In this document: piece by piece, positions 34,479-44,869 of the stretch | How the letters are laid out: each line of letters opens with the position of its first letter | Numbering within the stretch: position 1 is the first letter of the stretch | Source: CALNXN01 sp942490645 | GTDB lineage: Bacteria > Pseudomonadota > Alphaproteobacteria > Rhodobacterales > Rhodobacteraceae | Direction: 5' to 3' | Length of the DNA stretch: 64,000 bases | NCBI GenBank assembly: GCA_942490645.1 | Contig: CALNXN010000011.1 | Span: forward strand, 248,001-312,000 | Made by a program: the position numbers and the translations under genes | The notes under the pieces: model-generated | Told to the model about the DNA's origin: nothing | The model's database searches: none | The model's input: the letters and a program-made list of their open reading frames with translations, nothing else

Positions 34479-34886
34479 ATGCGCATTTGCATGATCACTT
34501 TTGTTTTGGCGCTCTTGGTGGGCTGCAACACGGCAGGCCCCCATTTTCGCGGGGTGCCTGCCACGCGCGTATCGATCGATGGGTCGACGTTCGATGTGCG
34601 CGTTCGGGCCCGGTTGGCAGAGGCCGTGCGGATCAACCCTGAATATGCGCCACGGTTTGGCCCGATTGCGGGGCGCGCGAAAACCGCGATGGCGCAGGTC
34701 AGCGGTTGTGACGTGACCGAGGTGCGCGGCGACGCGGCGCAGGCGACGGGTGTGCTTGACTGCGGTCAAGGCGTTTTGCCGAGGTGGTTGCCGGGGCAGA
34801 CGTGGGAATGCTTTGCCGTCGACGGGTTTGTCAGCGCAGGGCTAGAGGTCCGGCACGTTGATTATGAATGTGAACGGGTGCTTTAG
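34479..34886 (+). CDS. Putative lipoprotein
   Basis: 135 residues. The N-terminus MRICMITFVLALLVGCN is a signal peptide with a lipobox (LLVGC), so the mature protein should be lipid-anchored at Cys16. The rest has RVRARLAEAVRIN, a Cys in VSGCDVTEV, and a C-terminal Cys-containing YECERVL. No family recognised. Its stop overlaps the convergent HupE gene. Confidence 0.6.
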   Translation: MRICMITFVLALLVGCNTAGPHFRGVPATRVSIDGSTFDVRVRARLAEAVRINPEYAPRFGPIAGRAKTAMAQVSGCDVTEVRGDAAQATGVLDCGQGVLPRWLPGQTWECFAVDGFVSAGLEVRHVDYECERVL

Positions 34887-35506
34887 CCCAAAAGGGCCCC
34901 TTCGATCATTTCGAGGCACAGAAACAGCCCCACGCCGCTGGCCATCGCGCCGCCCAAGCGGGCTTGAAGCGTGCTGATACGCTGGCTGAGCAGGCCCGCA
35001 CTTCGGGCGACAAGGAACTGCGTGAAGCCCAACCCGATCAGATAGCCGATAAGGACCAGAGGTGCTGCACCGCCCTCTTGGCCTGTGATGGCAGTGCCAA
35101 ATGCAGCACCGTGAAACAGCCCAAAGCCCGCCAAGAGCGCGACCGCGCCGGAAAAGGACAGGCGGTGCCCAGCCGCAAGCCAGCCGCCCGCAACAAGCAG
35201 TGACACCGCGATGAGCGCTTCGGCCAAAGGAATGATCGTGCCGAAAGACACGACAATACACCCCACCAGCATCGCACCGATATAGGCGAGCACGCCTCGG
35301 GTCGGATGCCCGGATGCTGCGCTGAGCACACCCGCGACAAGCACGAAGAACAAATGGTCAAAGCCCAGGACGGGATGGCCGATACCCGACAACAGGCCAT
35401 GCGCAAAGTTTCGTCGAGCGGGGGAGGGGGGGGGGCGCGGTGGCGTATCAGAGAGGATCAGCAGGATATGGCGACACGTGATTGGAAACCTTTCGCGAAA
35501 TGGCAT
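34883..35506 (-). CDS. HupE/UreJ family membrane protein, N-terminus uncertain
   Basis: Up to 207 residues with five or six membrane helices. The family signature FAHGLLSGIGHPVLGFDHL is present, as is FHGAAFGTAI with its conserved His. HupE/UreJ proteins are linked to nickel or cobalt uptake. Members normally begin with a signal peptide; here the first 32 residues read poorly, are rich in Pro and Arg, and cross a G-rich run near 35420-35437 on the plus strand. The real start may lie elsewhere or be damaged by an indel. Confidence 0.72.
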   Translation of the reverse strand: MPFRERFPITCRHILLILSDTPPRPPPSPARRNFAHGLLSGIGHPVLGFDHLFFVLVAGVLSAASGHPTRGVLAYIGAMLVGCIVVSFGTIIPLAEALIAVSLLVAGGWLAAGHRLSFSGAVALLAGFGLFHGAAFGTAITGQEGGAAPLVLIGYLIGLGFTQFLVARSAGLLSQRISTLQARLGGAMASGVGLFLCLEMIEGALLG

Positions 35507-35688
35507 GCCGCCAGGGGCGGATGGACGAGGGGAGGGATGTCAATGGACGCGGCTCGATTTCGCGCGGGAACCGCAATATCTTGTGGATAAGTGGCTGGGT
35601 TCTTCTGTGGGTGGTAGCTTTGGATTGACTCTGCGGGGCTGGTCCCGGACCTTGACCGGATGACAGGAATCAACGGGCGGACCACGGA

Positions 35689-38600
35689 TTGCACTTTTCC
35701 AAACTCAGGCTGACGGGCTTCAAAAGCGTGGACCCGACCGATCTGATCATCGCGGACGGGTTGACCGGCGTTGTCGGGCCAAATGGCTGCGGCAAGTCCA
35801 ACCTGCTGGAGGCGCTGCGCTGGGTCATGGGCGAAAACCGCCCCACCGCGATGCGCGGCGGCGGCATGGAAGACGTGATCTTTGCCGGGGCCGCCAGCCG
35901 CCCGGCGCGGAATTTCGCCGAAGTGGCGCTGCATATCGACAATTCGGATCGGCTGGCGCCTGCGGGGTTCAACGATCACGACCATTTGGAAATTGTACGC
36001 CGGATCACCCGCGATGTGGGCAGCGCCTATAAGGCGGCGGGCAAAGACGTACGGGCGCGCGATGTGCAGATGCTGTTTGCCGATGCCTCCACAGGCGCGC
36101 ATTCGCCGGCGCTTGTGCGGCAGGGCCAGATTGCCGAACTGATCAACGCCAAGCCCAAGAACCGCCGCCGTATTCTGGAAGAAGCGGCGGGTATTTCCGG
36201 CCTCTATCAGCGCCGCCACGAGGCCGAACTGAAGCTCAAGGGGGCCGAGACCAACCTGACCCGCGTCGATGACGTGATCGAACAGCTGGCCGCGCAACTG
36301 GCGCAGCTGGAACGGCAGGCCCGGCAGGCGGCCCGCTACCGCGAGATCGGGGACGAGTTGCGCCGCGCCGAAGGCATGCTGCTGTATCGCCGCTGGCGCG
36401 AAGCCGACGCGCGCGCGCCGAAGGCAGAGGAGGAGTTGCGCGCGCACCACACGACGCCGCCGCGCAGGCCGAGGCGCCGCGCGCAGGCCGCCAAGGCGCG
36501 CGAAGAGGCGGAAGAGGCCTTGCCGCCGCTGCGCGAGGAGGACGCGATTGCCGCGGCGGTGTTGCAGCGCCTTGACGGTGCAGCGCGACACGCTGAGCGA
36601 TCAGGAAGCGCGCGCGCAGGCCCTGATCGAGACGCTGACCAGCCGGATTGCGCAGCTTGGTCGGGACATCGAGCGTGAGGGCGGGTTGAACCGCGATGCG
36701 GGCGAGACCATCGAGCGGCTGGAATGGGAAGCCGACCGAGCTTGCCAAGGCCGCGAAGGCCATGACGAGCAGCTGGCCGATGCGGCCGAAGCCGCGCGCG
36801 AGGCGGCCGCAGGTCTTGCAGGCGCGCGAGGCGGACCTGAGTCGGAATGACCGAAGATGTGGCGCGTCTGGCGGCCCGGCACCGGATCGGCGCAGCGGCT
36901 GCTGGAAGACAGCCGCAAGACGCAGGAGAAGGCCGAAGCCGGAAAAGGCCGCGCGCGTGGCTGCAGGCCAGTCGGAGGCTCGACAAGGCCGCCGCGTGGA
37001 TTTCGCCGAGCGGCGCGCAAGGCAGGCCGAGGCCAAGCCGCGCCGCGGCGCGAGGCCGAGGCCGCCTTGCTGGCGGAGCCGAGGAGGCCCGCGCCGAAAC
37101 GCAGGCCCGCGAGGCGGATGCGCGCGCGCGAACGGTCCGAGGCCGAAGGCGAGATGAACGCGCTCAGGGCCGAGGCGGGCGCGCTGGCCAAGCTGGTGGA
37201 ACGCGACACGGCCGAAGGCGGGTCAGATCCTGGACCGCTTGCAGGTCAGCAGGGGTTTGAAAAGGCGCTTGGGCGCGGCACTTGCCGATGATCTGCGCGC
37301 GCCGGAGGTGGACGCGGACGGCCCGTCCGGCTGGGCGGTTCTGCCGGCCTATGACGCGCGCAGCCGCTGCCCGAGGGTGTCACGCCGCTGACGCAGCATG
37401 TGTCGGTGCCCGATGTGCTGGCGCGGCGGATGAGCCAGATCGGGCTTGTCGATCCCGACGAGGGGCCGGGCTTCCAAGCCGCGCTCAAGCCCGGCCAGCG
37501 GCTGGTGTCGCCCGAGGGCGATCTGTGGCGCTGGGACGGGTTCCGCGCCTGGGCCGAGGATGCGCCAAGTGCGGCGGCCCTGCGGCTGCAACAGCTCAAC
37601 CGGCTGGAAGCGCTCAAGCAATCGCTGGAACAGGCGACGGCGCAAAGCCGATGGCGCGCGCGCGGCCCATGAGGCGCTGACGCGCGCGGCTGGCCGAACT
37701 GACCGAGGCCGACCGGCCGCGCGTGAGGCCCGGCGCGAGGCGGACCGGATGGTGGCGGATGCCGGCCGCGCGCTGAGCCGGGCCGAGGCCGATCGCAACC
37801 TGGCGCAAGGGCAAGCTGGAAGCGCTGCGGTCTGGCCGTGACGCGCCACGAAGACGAGGCGATGGGCGCGCGCGGCCGATTGCTTGAAGCGGAACGGGCA
37901 TTGGCCGAGTTGGGTGATCTGGCGCAGGCGCGGGCACAGATCGATGATCTGCGCATGACGGTGGAGGCTGCGCGGATCACGATGATGTCGCGCCGGTCGG
38001 CCCATGACGAATTGCGCCGCGAAGGCGAAGCCCGCACCAAGCGGTCGCAGGAGGTCATCAAGGAGATCAGCGGCTGGCGGCACCGGCTGGAGACCGCCGA
38101 AAAGCGCAGCGCCGAACTGGTGGAGCGCAAGGCGGCGTCCGAAGCGGAACTGGCCGAGGCGCAGGCCGCGCCGAGGAAATCGCCGCCAACGCGACGCGCT
38201 GGCGCAGGAGATCGCCGAGGCCGAGGCGCGCAAGGCCAAGGCGCCGATGCGCTGTCCGCGGCCGAAGGCGCGCTGCGCGAGGCGACGCTGGCCGAGCGCG
38301 AGGCGGAGCGCTGGCGTCCGAGGCGCGCGAGGCGCGCGCCCGGGCCGAGGCCCGCAGCGAGGCGGCCGCGAGACCGTGGCCGCTGCCGCCGAACGGATCG
38401 CCGAAGACGCGCCAGTGACGCCGAACCAATTGCTGCTGGAAAAGCTGGATGCGACCCGGACCAGATGCCCGGCGCCGAGGCGCTGGAGGCGGATGTGAAC
38501 CGCCTCAAACGCCAGCGCGATGCGCTGGGCGCCGTGAACCTGCGCGCCGAGGAAGACGCCAAGGAGGTGCAGGACGAACATGACACGCTGGTGCCGAAAA

Positions 38601-39144
38601 GGCCGATCTGGAAGAGGCGATCAAGACGCTCCGGTCCGGCATCGCAAGTTTGAACCGCGAAGGGCGCGAGCGGCTGCTGACCGCGTTCGAGCAGGTGAAT
38701 TCCAATTTCTCCATGCTGTTCCGGCACCTGTTTGGCGGCGGCGAGGCCAATCTGGTCATGGTCGAAAGCGACGATCCGCTGGAAGCCGGCCTTGAGATCA
38801 TGTGCCAGCCGCCGGGCAAGAAACTGAGCACGCTGAGCCTTCTGTCGGGGGGCGAGCAGACGCTGACGGCGATGGCGCTGATCTTTGCGGTGTTTCTGGC
38901 CAATCCTGCGCCGATCTGTGTGCTGGACGAGGTCGACGCGCCGCTGGATGATGCCAACGTCACGCGGTTTTGCGATCTGCTGGACGAGATGTGCCGCCGC
39001 ACCGATACGCGGTTCCTGATCATCACGCACCATGCGGTGACGATGGCGCGGATGGACCGGCTGTTTGGTGTGACCATGGCCGAGCAGGGCGTGAGCCAGC
39101 TGGTGTCGGTGGACCTCAAGAAAGGCCGAAAGCTGGTCGCCTGA
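35689..39144 (+). pseudogene. smc: Chromosome segregation protein SMC, frame broken by many indels
   Basis: Total span 3456 bases, 1151 codons plus stop, the normal SMC length. The N-terminal head is intact from TTG at 35689: GFKSVDPTDLIIADGLTGVV, Walker A in GPNGCGKSNLLEAL, and LVRQGQIAELINAKPKNRRR. From about 36440 to 38640 the coiled coil and hinge are scattered over all three frames. The C-terminal head is intact from about 38650: signature LSLLSGGEQTLTAMALIFA and Walker B ICVLDEVDAPLDD. One residue seems missing after FKS. Shifts in GC-rich coiled-coil DNA with a preserved span favour sequencing error. Confidence 0.92.
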
Positions 39145-39666
39145 CCGGCGGATCACCCAAACGTATTGTGTCGGATCGCCGCAGCCACCGGGTAAGCTGA
39201 TCATGCGGTGATCTTTTCTATCTTGCTTTGGTTGCTCGTTGCGTCGCGCAGGACTGGGCGATGCGCATGGCGAAAGCGCTCTCGGGCCGAGGTCGCGATT
39301 TGAAGGCCTGACGCTCGGAATTCCGCTGGTTTTGATGGTGATGCGCAGAACATGTTTTTGCGGGTGGCGCATATTCCTACACTTACGCGGATCCGACAGC
39401 GCAGTGGGTTCTGATTCGAAATCGCCGCGACGATGGGACGGTGTGTCATCGAGCTTTCGCAACGGATTTTCGCGATGTGAGATCGGCACGTGCGAAACGG
39501 GTCGCGGTTGTTGCTGACGCAAAAGCGGTGACGTTTCCCGACCGCGCAGCGCGCGGCAGGATCCCGCGCGGATTCGATTGCCGCGCGGGATCAAGCCTGC
39601 GAAACACCCTGAATGCATGTTTCAATTTCCACGGATGAACCCGCGCGACTGGTGCCGCGAAGGGCT
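39145..39666. other. 522-base stretch between smc and the lytic transglycosylase gene
   Basis: No convincing coding pattern on either strand. Short frames exist, for example on the plus strand near 39440-39640, but none shows a known motif or a good ribosome site. It holds the 12-base inverted repeat at 39560-39592 and a smaller GC palindrome at 39542-39556 (CCGCGC-AGC-GCGCGG). An indel-damaged small gene cannot be ruled out given the quality of this region. Confidence 0.5.
39560..39592. repeat. Perfect 12-base inverted repeat
   Basis: GATCCCGCGCGG and CCGCGCGGGATC pair exactly around a nine-base loop. It is 75 bases past the end of the leftward transglycosylase gene and 416 past the smc stop. 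There is no T-run on either side, so it may be a processed hairpin or protein site rather than a classic terminator. Confidence 0.8.
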
Positions 39667-40847
39667 TCAGAGTTTGGTAAGCAAGTGCCGGCGTGGGCCA
39701 GGCATCGGCGGGCAACCCGAGGCGCTGCTGTTCGGCCTGCACGGCCGCGCGGGTGCCAGCGCCGAGGATGCCGTCGATGTTGCCCACATCATGGCCGCGC
39801 GCCTGCAGTTTGCGCTGCAATTGCTTCATCTGATCGGCTCCGAGGCCCGTGTCGGGGTTGCCCGCATCATAAATCTGCGCTCCGGCCAGACGCGTGGCGA
39901 AATAGGCGGCGGTCAGAACGTAGGTAAAGCTTTGGTTCCATTCGAAATAGACGTTGAAATTCGGATAGGCGAGGAAGGCCGGGCCCTTGTGCCCCTGCGG
40001 CAGGATCAGCGAGGCGGGCAGATCCTCGCCAGGCTGCCCCCGTCGCGCGTGACGCCCAGCGCGGCCCATTCCGCTGGCGGCTTGGGTCTGGCCCAAGCCG
40101 GTCAGCGACCAATCCAGAGTGGCAGGCACCGTGACCTCTTGCAGCCACGGCTCGCCCGCGCGCCAGCCGAGGTGTTGCAGCATCTTGCCGCCCGACATCA
40201 GCGCATCGGGGGCCGAGGTCTTGAGCGTGACCATGGCCGTCGCCATCGCCGTCCACGCCGTTTTCCAGAATATCGTGGGGCAGCATCTGCACCATGCCGA
40301 TTTCGCCGGCCCAGGCGCCCTGGGTGTTCACCGGGTCGAAATCGCCATGGGTGAACAGCTCCAGCGCGGCGAAGATCTGCGGGCGGAAAATCTCGGGGCG
40401 GCGGCAATCATGGGCCAGCGTGACCAGCGCATTGAGCGTGTTGAAATCGCCCTGAAACGCGCCGTAATCGGTCTCGAACGCCCAGAAGGCCAGCAGGACG
40501 CCGCGCGATCGACGCCATACGTTGCTCGATCCGGTCAAAGACAGCTGTCGTAGCGCTGGCGCGTTGGCCGGCCGCGTTTGATCCGGTTTTGGAGATCAGC
40601 CGGCGCGAGAAATCGATGAAGGGCCGCTGGAACACGCCCTGTGCGCGGTCGGCGCGCAGCACGCTTGGGGTCCTGCCGGACGCCGCAAAAAAGCGCATCG
40701 GCAGTGGTCGGCGTCGATGGCCCTTTGCGCCACGCGCTTCGGTTTTCAGGCCCGCGACGAACGCCGAACGATCGCCGCCGCAGTGGGCAAAGCGAGGTCG
40801 CGGGAAAGGCCGAGGCAAGAATCAGGGATCAGAACAAAATGCCGCAT
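39667..40847 (-). pseudogene. Lytic murein transglycosylase (MltB-like) with peptidoglycan-binding domain, frameshifted
   Basis: Proposed start ATG 40847 (MRHFVLIP), proposed end TGA at 39667-39669. Recognisable pieces lie in three frames: LRADRAQGVFQRPFIDFSRR, then RGVLLAFWAFETDYGAFQGD and NTQGAWAGEIGMVQMLPHDI around the catalytic Glu region (AFETDYG), then MLQHLGWRAGEPWLQEVTVP, and a C-terminal peptidoglycan-binding domain with GNIDGILGAGTRAAV. The enzyme cleaves peptidoglycan glycan chains to 1,6-anhydromuramic ends in the periplasm. Indels near 40800, 40530, 40240, 40050 and 39685 break it. Confidence 0.82.
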
Positions 40848-41800
40848 GAAATATCCTCCGATCCGACGACACAAGGGCAACGTCGCAGCGAGAAGACCAG
40901 CCAGAACGCCCCCATGCTTTCCACAGCATAGCTATGGCGGCGTCAATGTCGTCCGGTCGTTCAATGCGCGCCGCCCGCGCCATTGACCCAGGCAAATCGG
41001 CGCAGTTGTGCCGTCATAGCTGCGCGGCCCGGCCAGGGCGATGTTCAGGGCGCGTGCCATTGCGGCCTCGGGCCAGCCTGCGTTGGGCGAACGGTGTATG
41101 CGCGCGCATCGGCGAATGGCGGCGCCACCTGCCCAGCCGCTCGCGGGCCCAGGGCCGCGATCAAGGCGGTCAGTCGCGCGGGCGGGTATCCAGTTGAGCA
41201 CATCATCCAGCCGGGCCGCGGCCCAGCCGAATGCGCGCATGGCGCGGGGTGCGGTAGCCGATCATGCTGTCGGCGGTGTTGACGACCTTGTAGATCAGCA
41301 ACCCGGGCAGGCCGCCGATCAGAAACCAGAAGGCAGGGGCCACCACGCCGTCCGACAGGTTCTCGGCAGCGCTTTCGATGGCGGCGCGGGCGTTTGTCGG
41401 TGTCCATGGTCTGGCGGTGTCGCGGCTGACGATCATGGCGACCATGCGCTGCGCCCTTCGTGCGAGCGACTGGCGCAGGCCGTCGGCGACGGCGCTGACA
41501 TGTTCGACCAGCGATTTTTGGGCCAGCAGAACGGCAGCGATCAGGCATTCCACGATGGGGCCCGCAAAGCTGAGCAAATGCCCCGCGCCCCATGCAAAGG
41601 CGATGAGACAGAGCAATGGCGAGCATGCCGCAGCGTGCCTTGGCGCGCCGGTTCGCCGGTGTTGAAGCGGCGGTCGCACCATCCGACCGCGCGGCCCATC
41701 AGCACCGGCGGGATGCGGGACGCGGGACCACAGCCAGTGCGGCTCGCCCAGAGCGGCATCCAGAATCAGCGGCCGCGACCAGCATCGCGGCGGTGCTCAT
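40829..41800 (-). pseudogene. cobD: Adenosylcobinamide-phosphate synthase CobD/CbiB, frameshifted
   Basis: The start ATG 41800 overlaps the cobC stop (ATGA). Frames together show a membrane protein with VLMGRAVGWCDRRFNTGEPA, AFAWGAGHLLSFAGPIVECL, SLARRAQRMVAMIVSRDTAR, and KVVNTADSMIGYRTP, the hallmark loop of CbiB. A later frame has LDDVLNWIPARATD and NAGWPEAAMARALNIALAGP. It links aminopropanol phosphate to cobyrinic acid. The 3' end is unclear because no frame gives a clean stop before the transglycosylase start; 40829 is a best guess. Confidence 0.78.
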
Positions 41801-42754
41801 GCAAGCGCGGCCTTGAGCCGGTCCCAATGATCCGGGTGCGGCAGGCCCAGGCGCAGCCAGTCGGAGGCGTAAGGAAAAACGCGGCTCCAGATGTGGTGGC
41901 GGGCCAGGCGGTCCTGCCAGTGCGGCGGCATCGTCTACCTCGTAGAGCCGGAACAGCGTCGTGCCGCCAACCACCGTGCGCCCGTGGCCTGTCAGCAGCG
42001 CATCCAGCGCGCGGCGTCTTCATTCAGTCGCTGCGGGTTTGTGCGGCCCATGCCCTGTCGTGCAGCGCGCGCGCACCGATCTCGAAGCGCAGGCCGGACA
42101 CGGGCCATGGCCCCAGTTTTTCCGCCAGTTGTTCGATCAGATCAGGGTGTCCGATCGCGAACCCAAGACGAAGCCCGGCCAAGCCCCAGAATTTGCCAAA
42201 GCTTTTCAGGATCAGCGTGTTGGGCCGTTCGGAGAGGGGTATCAAACTGCGGTCAGGCGCGATGTCGCAAAAGCTTTCGTCGATGATGGTCAAATCGGCC
42301 CGAAGATCGGCTCTGTCCAGATGCGTCCGGTCGGGATTGTTGGGGTGCACGAGCACCTGCGCGTTGTGACGCGGATTGTGGCCGAAACGGTCCAGCCCTG
42401 TGCGGCAAATGCGGCGGCGTGTTCATTATAGGTGGGTTCGGGGATGGACGTCGCAGGCGGTTTGGCGCAAGTGCGGGGATCTGCGCGATCAGCGCCGATG
42501 CACCCGGTGCGGCCAGTACGGCGGCATCTTTGGGCACTTGCCAAAAGCTCCGTGCGGCGTCGATCAACTGTGTTTGCGCGCCTATGTCCGGCAAGGCCGT
42601 CCAGCTGGATCGGGGCATGTCGGGCAGCGGGTAGGGCACCGGATTGATCCCGGTCGACAGGTCGATCCAGCCCTGCGCGCGGTGCCGCCAAACTGCGCGG
42701 CAGCCGCATCCAACCCACCGCCGTGATCACGCTTGATAAGTCACGATATTGCAT
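41797..42754 (-). pseudogene. cobC: Threonine-phosphate decarboxylase CobC/CobD-type aminotransferase, frameshifted
   Basis: About 319 codons. Pieces: MQYRDL start, IDLSTGINPVPYPLP-like text across a shift, then GAQTQLIDAARSFWQVPKDA, a NPNNPDRTHLDRADL-like segment, and the PLP-lysine region LILKSFGKFWGLAGLRLGFA. Family members decarboxylate threonine-O-phosphate to aminopropanol phosphate for the cobalamin side chain. The stop overlaps the cobD start. Naming differs between organisms: this is Rhizobium-style cobC. Several indels separate the pieces. Confidence 0.78.
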
Positions 42755-42835
42755 CAGGTCTCAGGTGGCGGATATTGCCGCGATTGCCGGACGCCAGCAA
42801 AGAGCGGAAACTGCGGTTTTTCAAGTGATCGGCAA

Positions 42836-42925
42836 ATTGTTAAGCATTTCATGAGTTCGTTAATGAGTTTGTTAAGTTATAATCGGTACACGTAGGATGT
42901 ATTAAGTGTAATTTTTTTGTTAACT
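42836..42925 (+). promoter_or_regulatory. AT-rich promoter region with repeated TTAA elements
   Basis: Between the divergent cobC and receiver-like genes, the sequence is much richer in A/T than its surroundings and holds four TTAA words at 42840, 42860, 42872 and 42920. The middle pair is spaced by eight bases (TTAA-N8-TTAA); a CtrA site has TTAA-N7-TTAA, so this is one base off. Possible promoter of the receiver-like gene. Confidence 0.35.
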
Positions 42926-42942
42926 GGTCTTGGGAGTGCAAC

Positions 42943-43319
42943 ATGAACGTGTTGATTGTCGAAAGCCAGCCTGACCTCGGCCTGCTTTGGCAGCGTCATC
43001 TTGAACGTCAAGGCATGCAGGTGGATCTGGTGAGTGGCCAGCCGATGCGATCAGCTATCTGTTGAGAATGCGCCTGACATCATCATTCTGAATCTGGTGC
43101 TGGAAGAAGGCAGCGCCTTGGCTGTTGCGGATTACGCCAGCTTTCGGCAGCCAGATGCGCGGGTCATCTTTGTGACCAACACGACGTTCTTTTCGGACGG
43201 ATCGATTTTTTCGCATGCGCAGCAACGCGTGTGCATTCGTCCAGACACTAACGCCGCCAGAAGATCTGGCGGCGATGGTCGAGCATTATGGCAGTGGGAC
43301 AACTCCAGGAGCGGCCTAG
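42943..43319 (+). pseudogene. Receiver-domain-like protein lacking the phosphoacceptor Asp, frameshifted
   Basis: About 125 codons. First frame: MNVLIVESQPDLGLLWQRHL and ERQGMQVDLVSG; after a shift near 43045: ENAPDIIILNLVLEEGSALA and ARVIFVTNTTFFSDGSIFSH; after a shift near 43220: NACAFVQTLTPPEDLAAMVE to GAA. This is a CheY-like fold, but at the phosphoacceptor position the strand reads IILNLVLEEG, with Asn in place of Asp, so it is probably a pseudo-receiver. It has no output domain. The gene ends one base pair set from the convergent reductase gene. Confidence 0.68.
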
Positions 43320-44290
43320 ACATACCGTGCGCCGCTCCGAAGTCGAGCACGGGGTTGATCGGGATGATCCGGTGCGGATTGATGCTGTCGTGGCTGTAGT
43401 GATAGTGGCGCACGATGTGGTCCATGTTGACGGTCTCGGCGACCCCGGGGCGCTGGTATAGTTCGCGGGTGTAGGCCCAGAGGTTCGGGTAATCCACGAC
43501 GCGCCTGCGATTGCATTTGAAATGCAGGTGATAGACGGAATCGAACCGCACCAGCGTCGTGAACAGCCGCCAGTCGGCCTCGGTCAGCGTGTCGCCCATC
43601 AGGTAGCGCGCACGACAGGCGGTCTTCCAGCCAGTCCAGCGTGTCAAAGAGCGGACCGACAGCGGCGTCATAGGCCTCTTGCGTGGTGGCAAAGCCGCAT
43701 TTGTAGACGCCGTTGTTGAGGGTGGTCATAGATGCGGTCGTTCACCGGTTCGATGTCGGCACGCATGTCGCTGGGCCAGTAATCATCAGGCCGGCCTCAC
43801 CGAAGGCGTCGAACTCGCTGTTGAACATCCGGATGATCTCGGAGCTTTCGTTCGAGACGATCGTGCCGCGCTGCTTGTCCCACAGGATCGGCACCGTCAC
43901 CCGGCCCGAGCATTTCGGATCGGCCTTGGTGTAGATGTCGCGGGCAAAGGGCAACCCATAGAGCGTGTCGCCGGTCGCGCCCGCCTTGTCCGTATCGAAT
44001 GTCCAGCCATCGCCCAGCATGTCCGGATGCACGGCAGATATGCTGATATGGTCTTCCAAGCCTTTGAGTTTGCGGAAGATCAATGCGCGGTGCGCCCAGG
44101 GGCATGCGAAGCTGACATAAAGATGGTAGCGGCCCGAATCGGCCTTGAAACCATACGTACCCGTAGGCCCGGCAGAGCCGTCCGCAGTCACCCAATTTCT
44201 GAATTTTGACTGACTGCGTTCAAATTTTCCGTCAGTCGATTTGGTGTCGTACCATGTGTCATGCCACACGCCCTCAACGAGCAGTCCCAT
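43316..44290 (-). pseudogene. Glutathionyl-hydroquinone reductase (Xi-class GST), frameshifted
   Basis: Start ATG 44290 (MGLLVEGVWHDTWYDTKST). The span of 324 codons matches the family. The catalytic Cys is in YVSFACPWAHRALI; further conserved text includes VTVPILWDKQRGTIVSNESS, then in another frame TTLNNGVYKCGFATTQEAYD, then YLMGDTLTEADWRLFTTLVR and HIVRHYHYSHDSINP. The enzyme removes glutathione from glutathionyl-hydroquinones, a detoxification step in quinone metabolism. Indels near 43755 and 43620 break it. Confidence 0.83.
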
Positions 44291-44467
44291 ACGCGAATTC
44301 CTTATTTTGTTGACGTTAAGTAGGCGCAAATCCGCATTCTGCACAGTGCACATGGCGCGCATCAGGGGCTGCACGAACGCACAACGCAACCCAGTGTCAT
44401 GAATTGTTAGCTTGATTTTGCCAGCATCTGAGTCTTCTGATTGGCGCAGGGGATGGAGTTATTGGTT

Positions 44468-44863
44468 ATGGAAGCGATTTTTTCTAAGGAAATTCAAGCC
44501 GGTCTGGATGCAGCGCGCAAGGATAGCCTGAAGCGGGCGTCGCGATTGCGCATAGAGGTTAATGGTGCCTGGCATCCGGTTTTGCGCACTTGGAAGACGG
44601 GTTTTGCGCTTGATGCAGAGACAGCGCCACAACTGCGCGGTTTCGTCGATCTTTACGATGGGGCGCTGCATTTGTTCCAGTGCCTGATCGTTGCCAGCGA
44701 CGAAGAAGCGGGCGAGATGCGATACGAGTACAAGCGCGCCACGGCGATTGCCAATGCGCCGGCACTGGATTTCGAGATCGCCGAAGACGCACCTGTCGGC
44801 CTGATCGTGGACGCGCGCGAAACTCACCTGATCGGTCTGGGCGGAATAATTGGCGCCGTCTGA
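44468..44863 (+). CDS. Hypothetical protein
   Basis: 131 residues from the ATG at 44468, preceded by GGAG nine bases upstream; an upstream frame to 44441 exists. Soluble, mostly beta-strand character (LRIEVNGAWHPVLRTW, GFVDLYDGALHLFQCLIVA, EMRYEYKRATAI). A PilZ-like fold is conceivable but the RxxxR motif is not clear. No function assigned. It converges on the C-S lyase gene. Confidence 0.5.
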   Translation: MEAIFSKEIQAGLDAARKDSLKRASRLRIEVNGAWHPVLRTWKTGFALDAETAPQLRGFVDLYDGALHLFQCLIVASDEEAGEMRYEYKRATAIANAPALDFEIAEDAPVGLIVDARETHLIGLGGIIGAV

Positions 44864-44869
44864 TCCGCG

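Noticed and set aside
36440..38640. Many overlapping short reading frames rich in Arg, Ala and Pro inside smc on both strands
   Set aside because: They are shadows of frame-shifted GC-rich coiled-coil DNA. None has its own ribosome site or a family motif.
42755..42942. A possible cobalamin riboswitch upstream of cobC
   Set aside because: The B12-box sequence and the long paired elements of the riboswitch were not found; the gap is short and AT-rich.
43316..44290. Taking the GST-like gene as the missing maleylacetoacetate isomerase
   Set aside because: The ACPWAHR active site and the YHYSHDSINP end are those of glutathionyl-hydroquinone reductases, and the length of about 324 residues is far above that of maleylacetoacetate isomerase.
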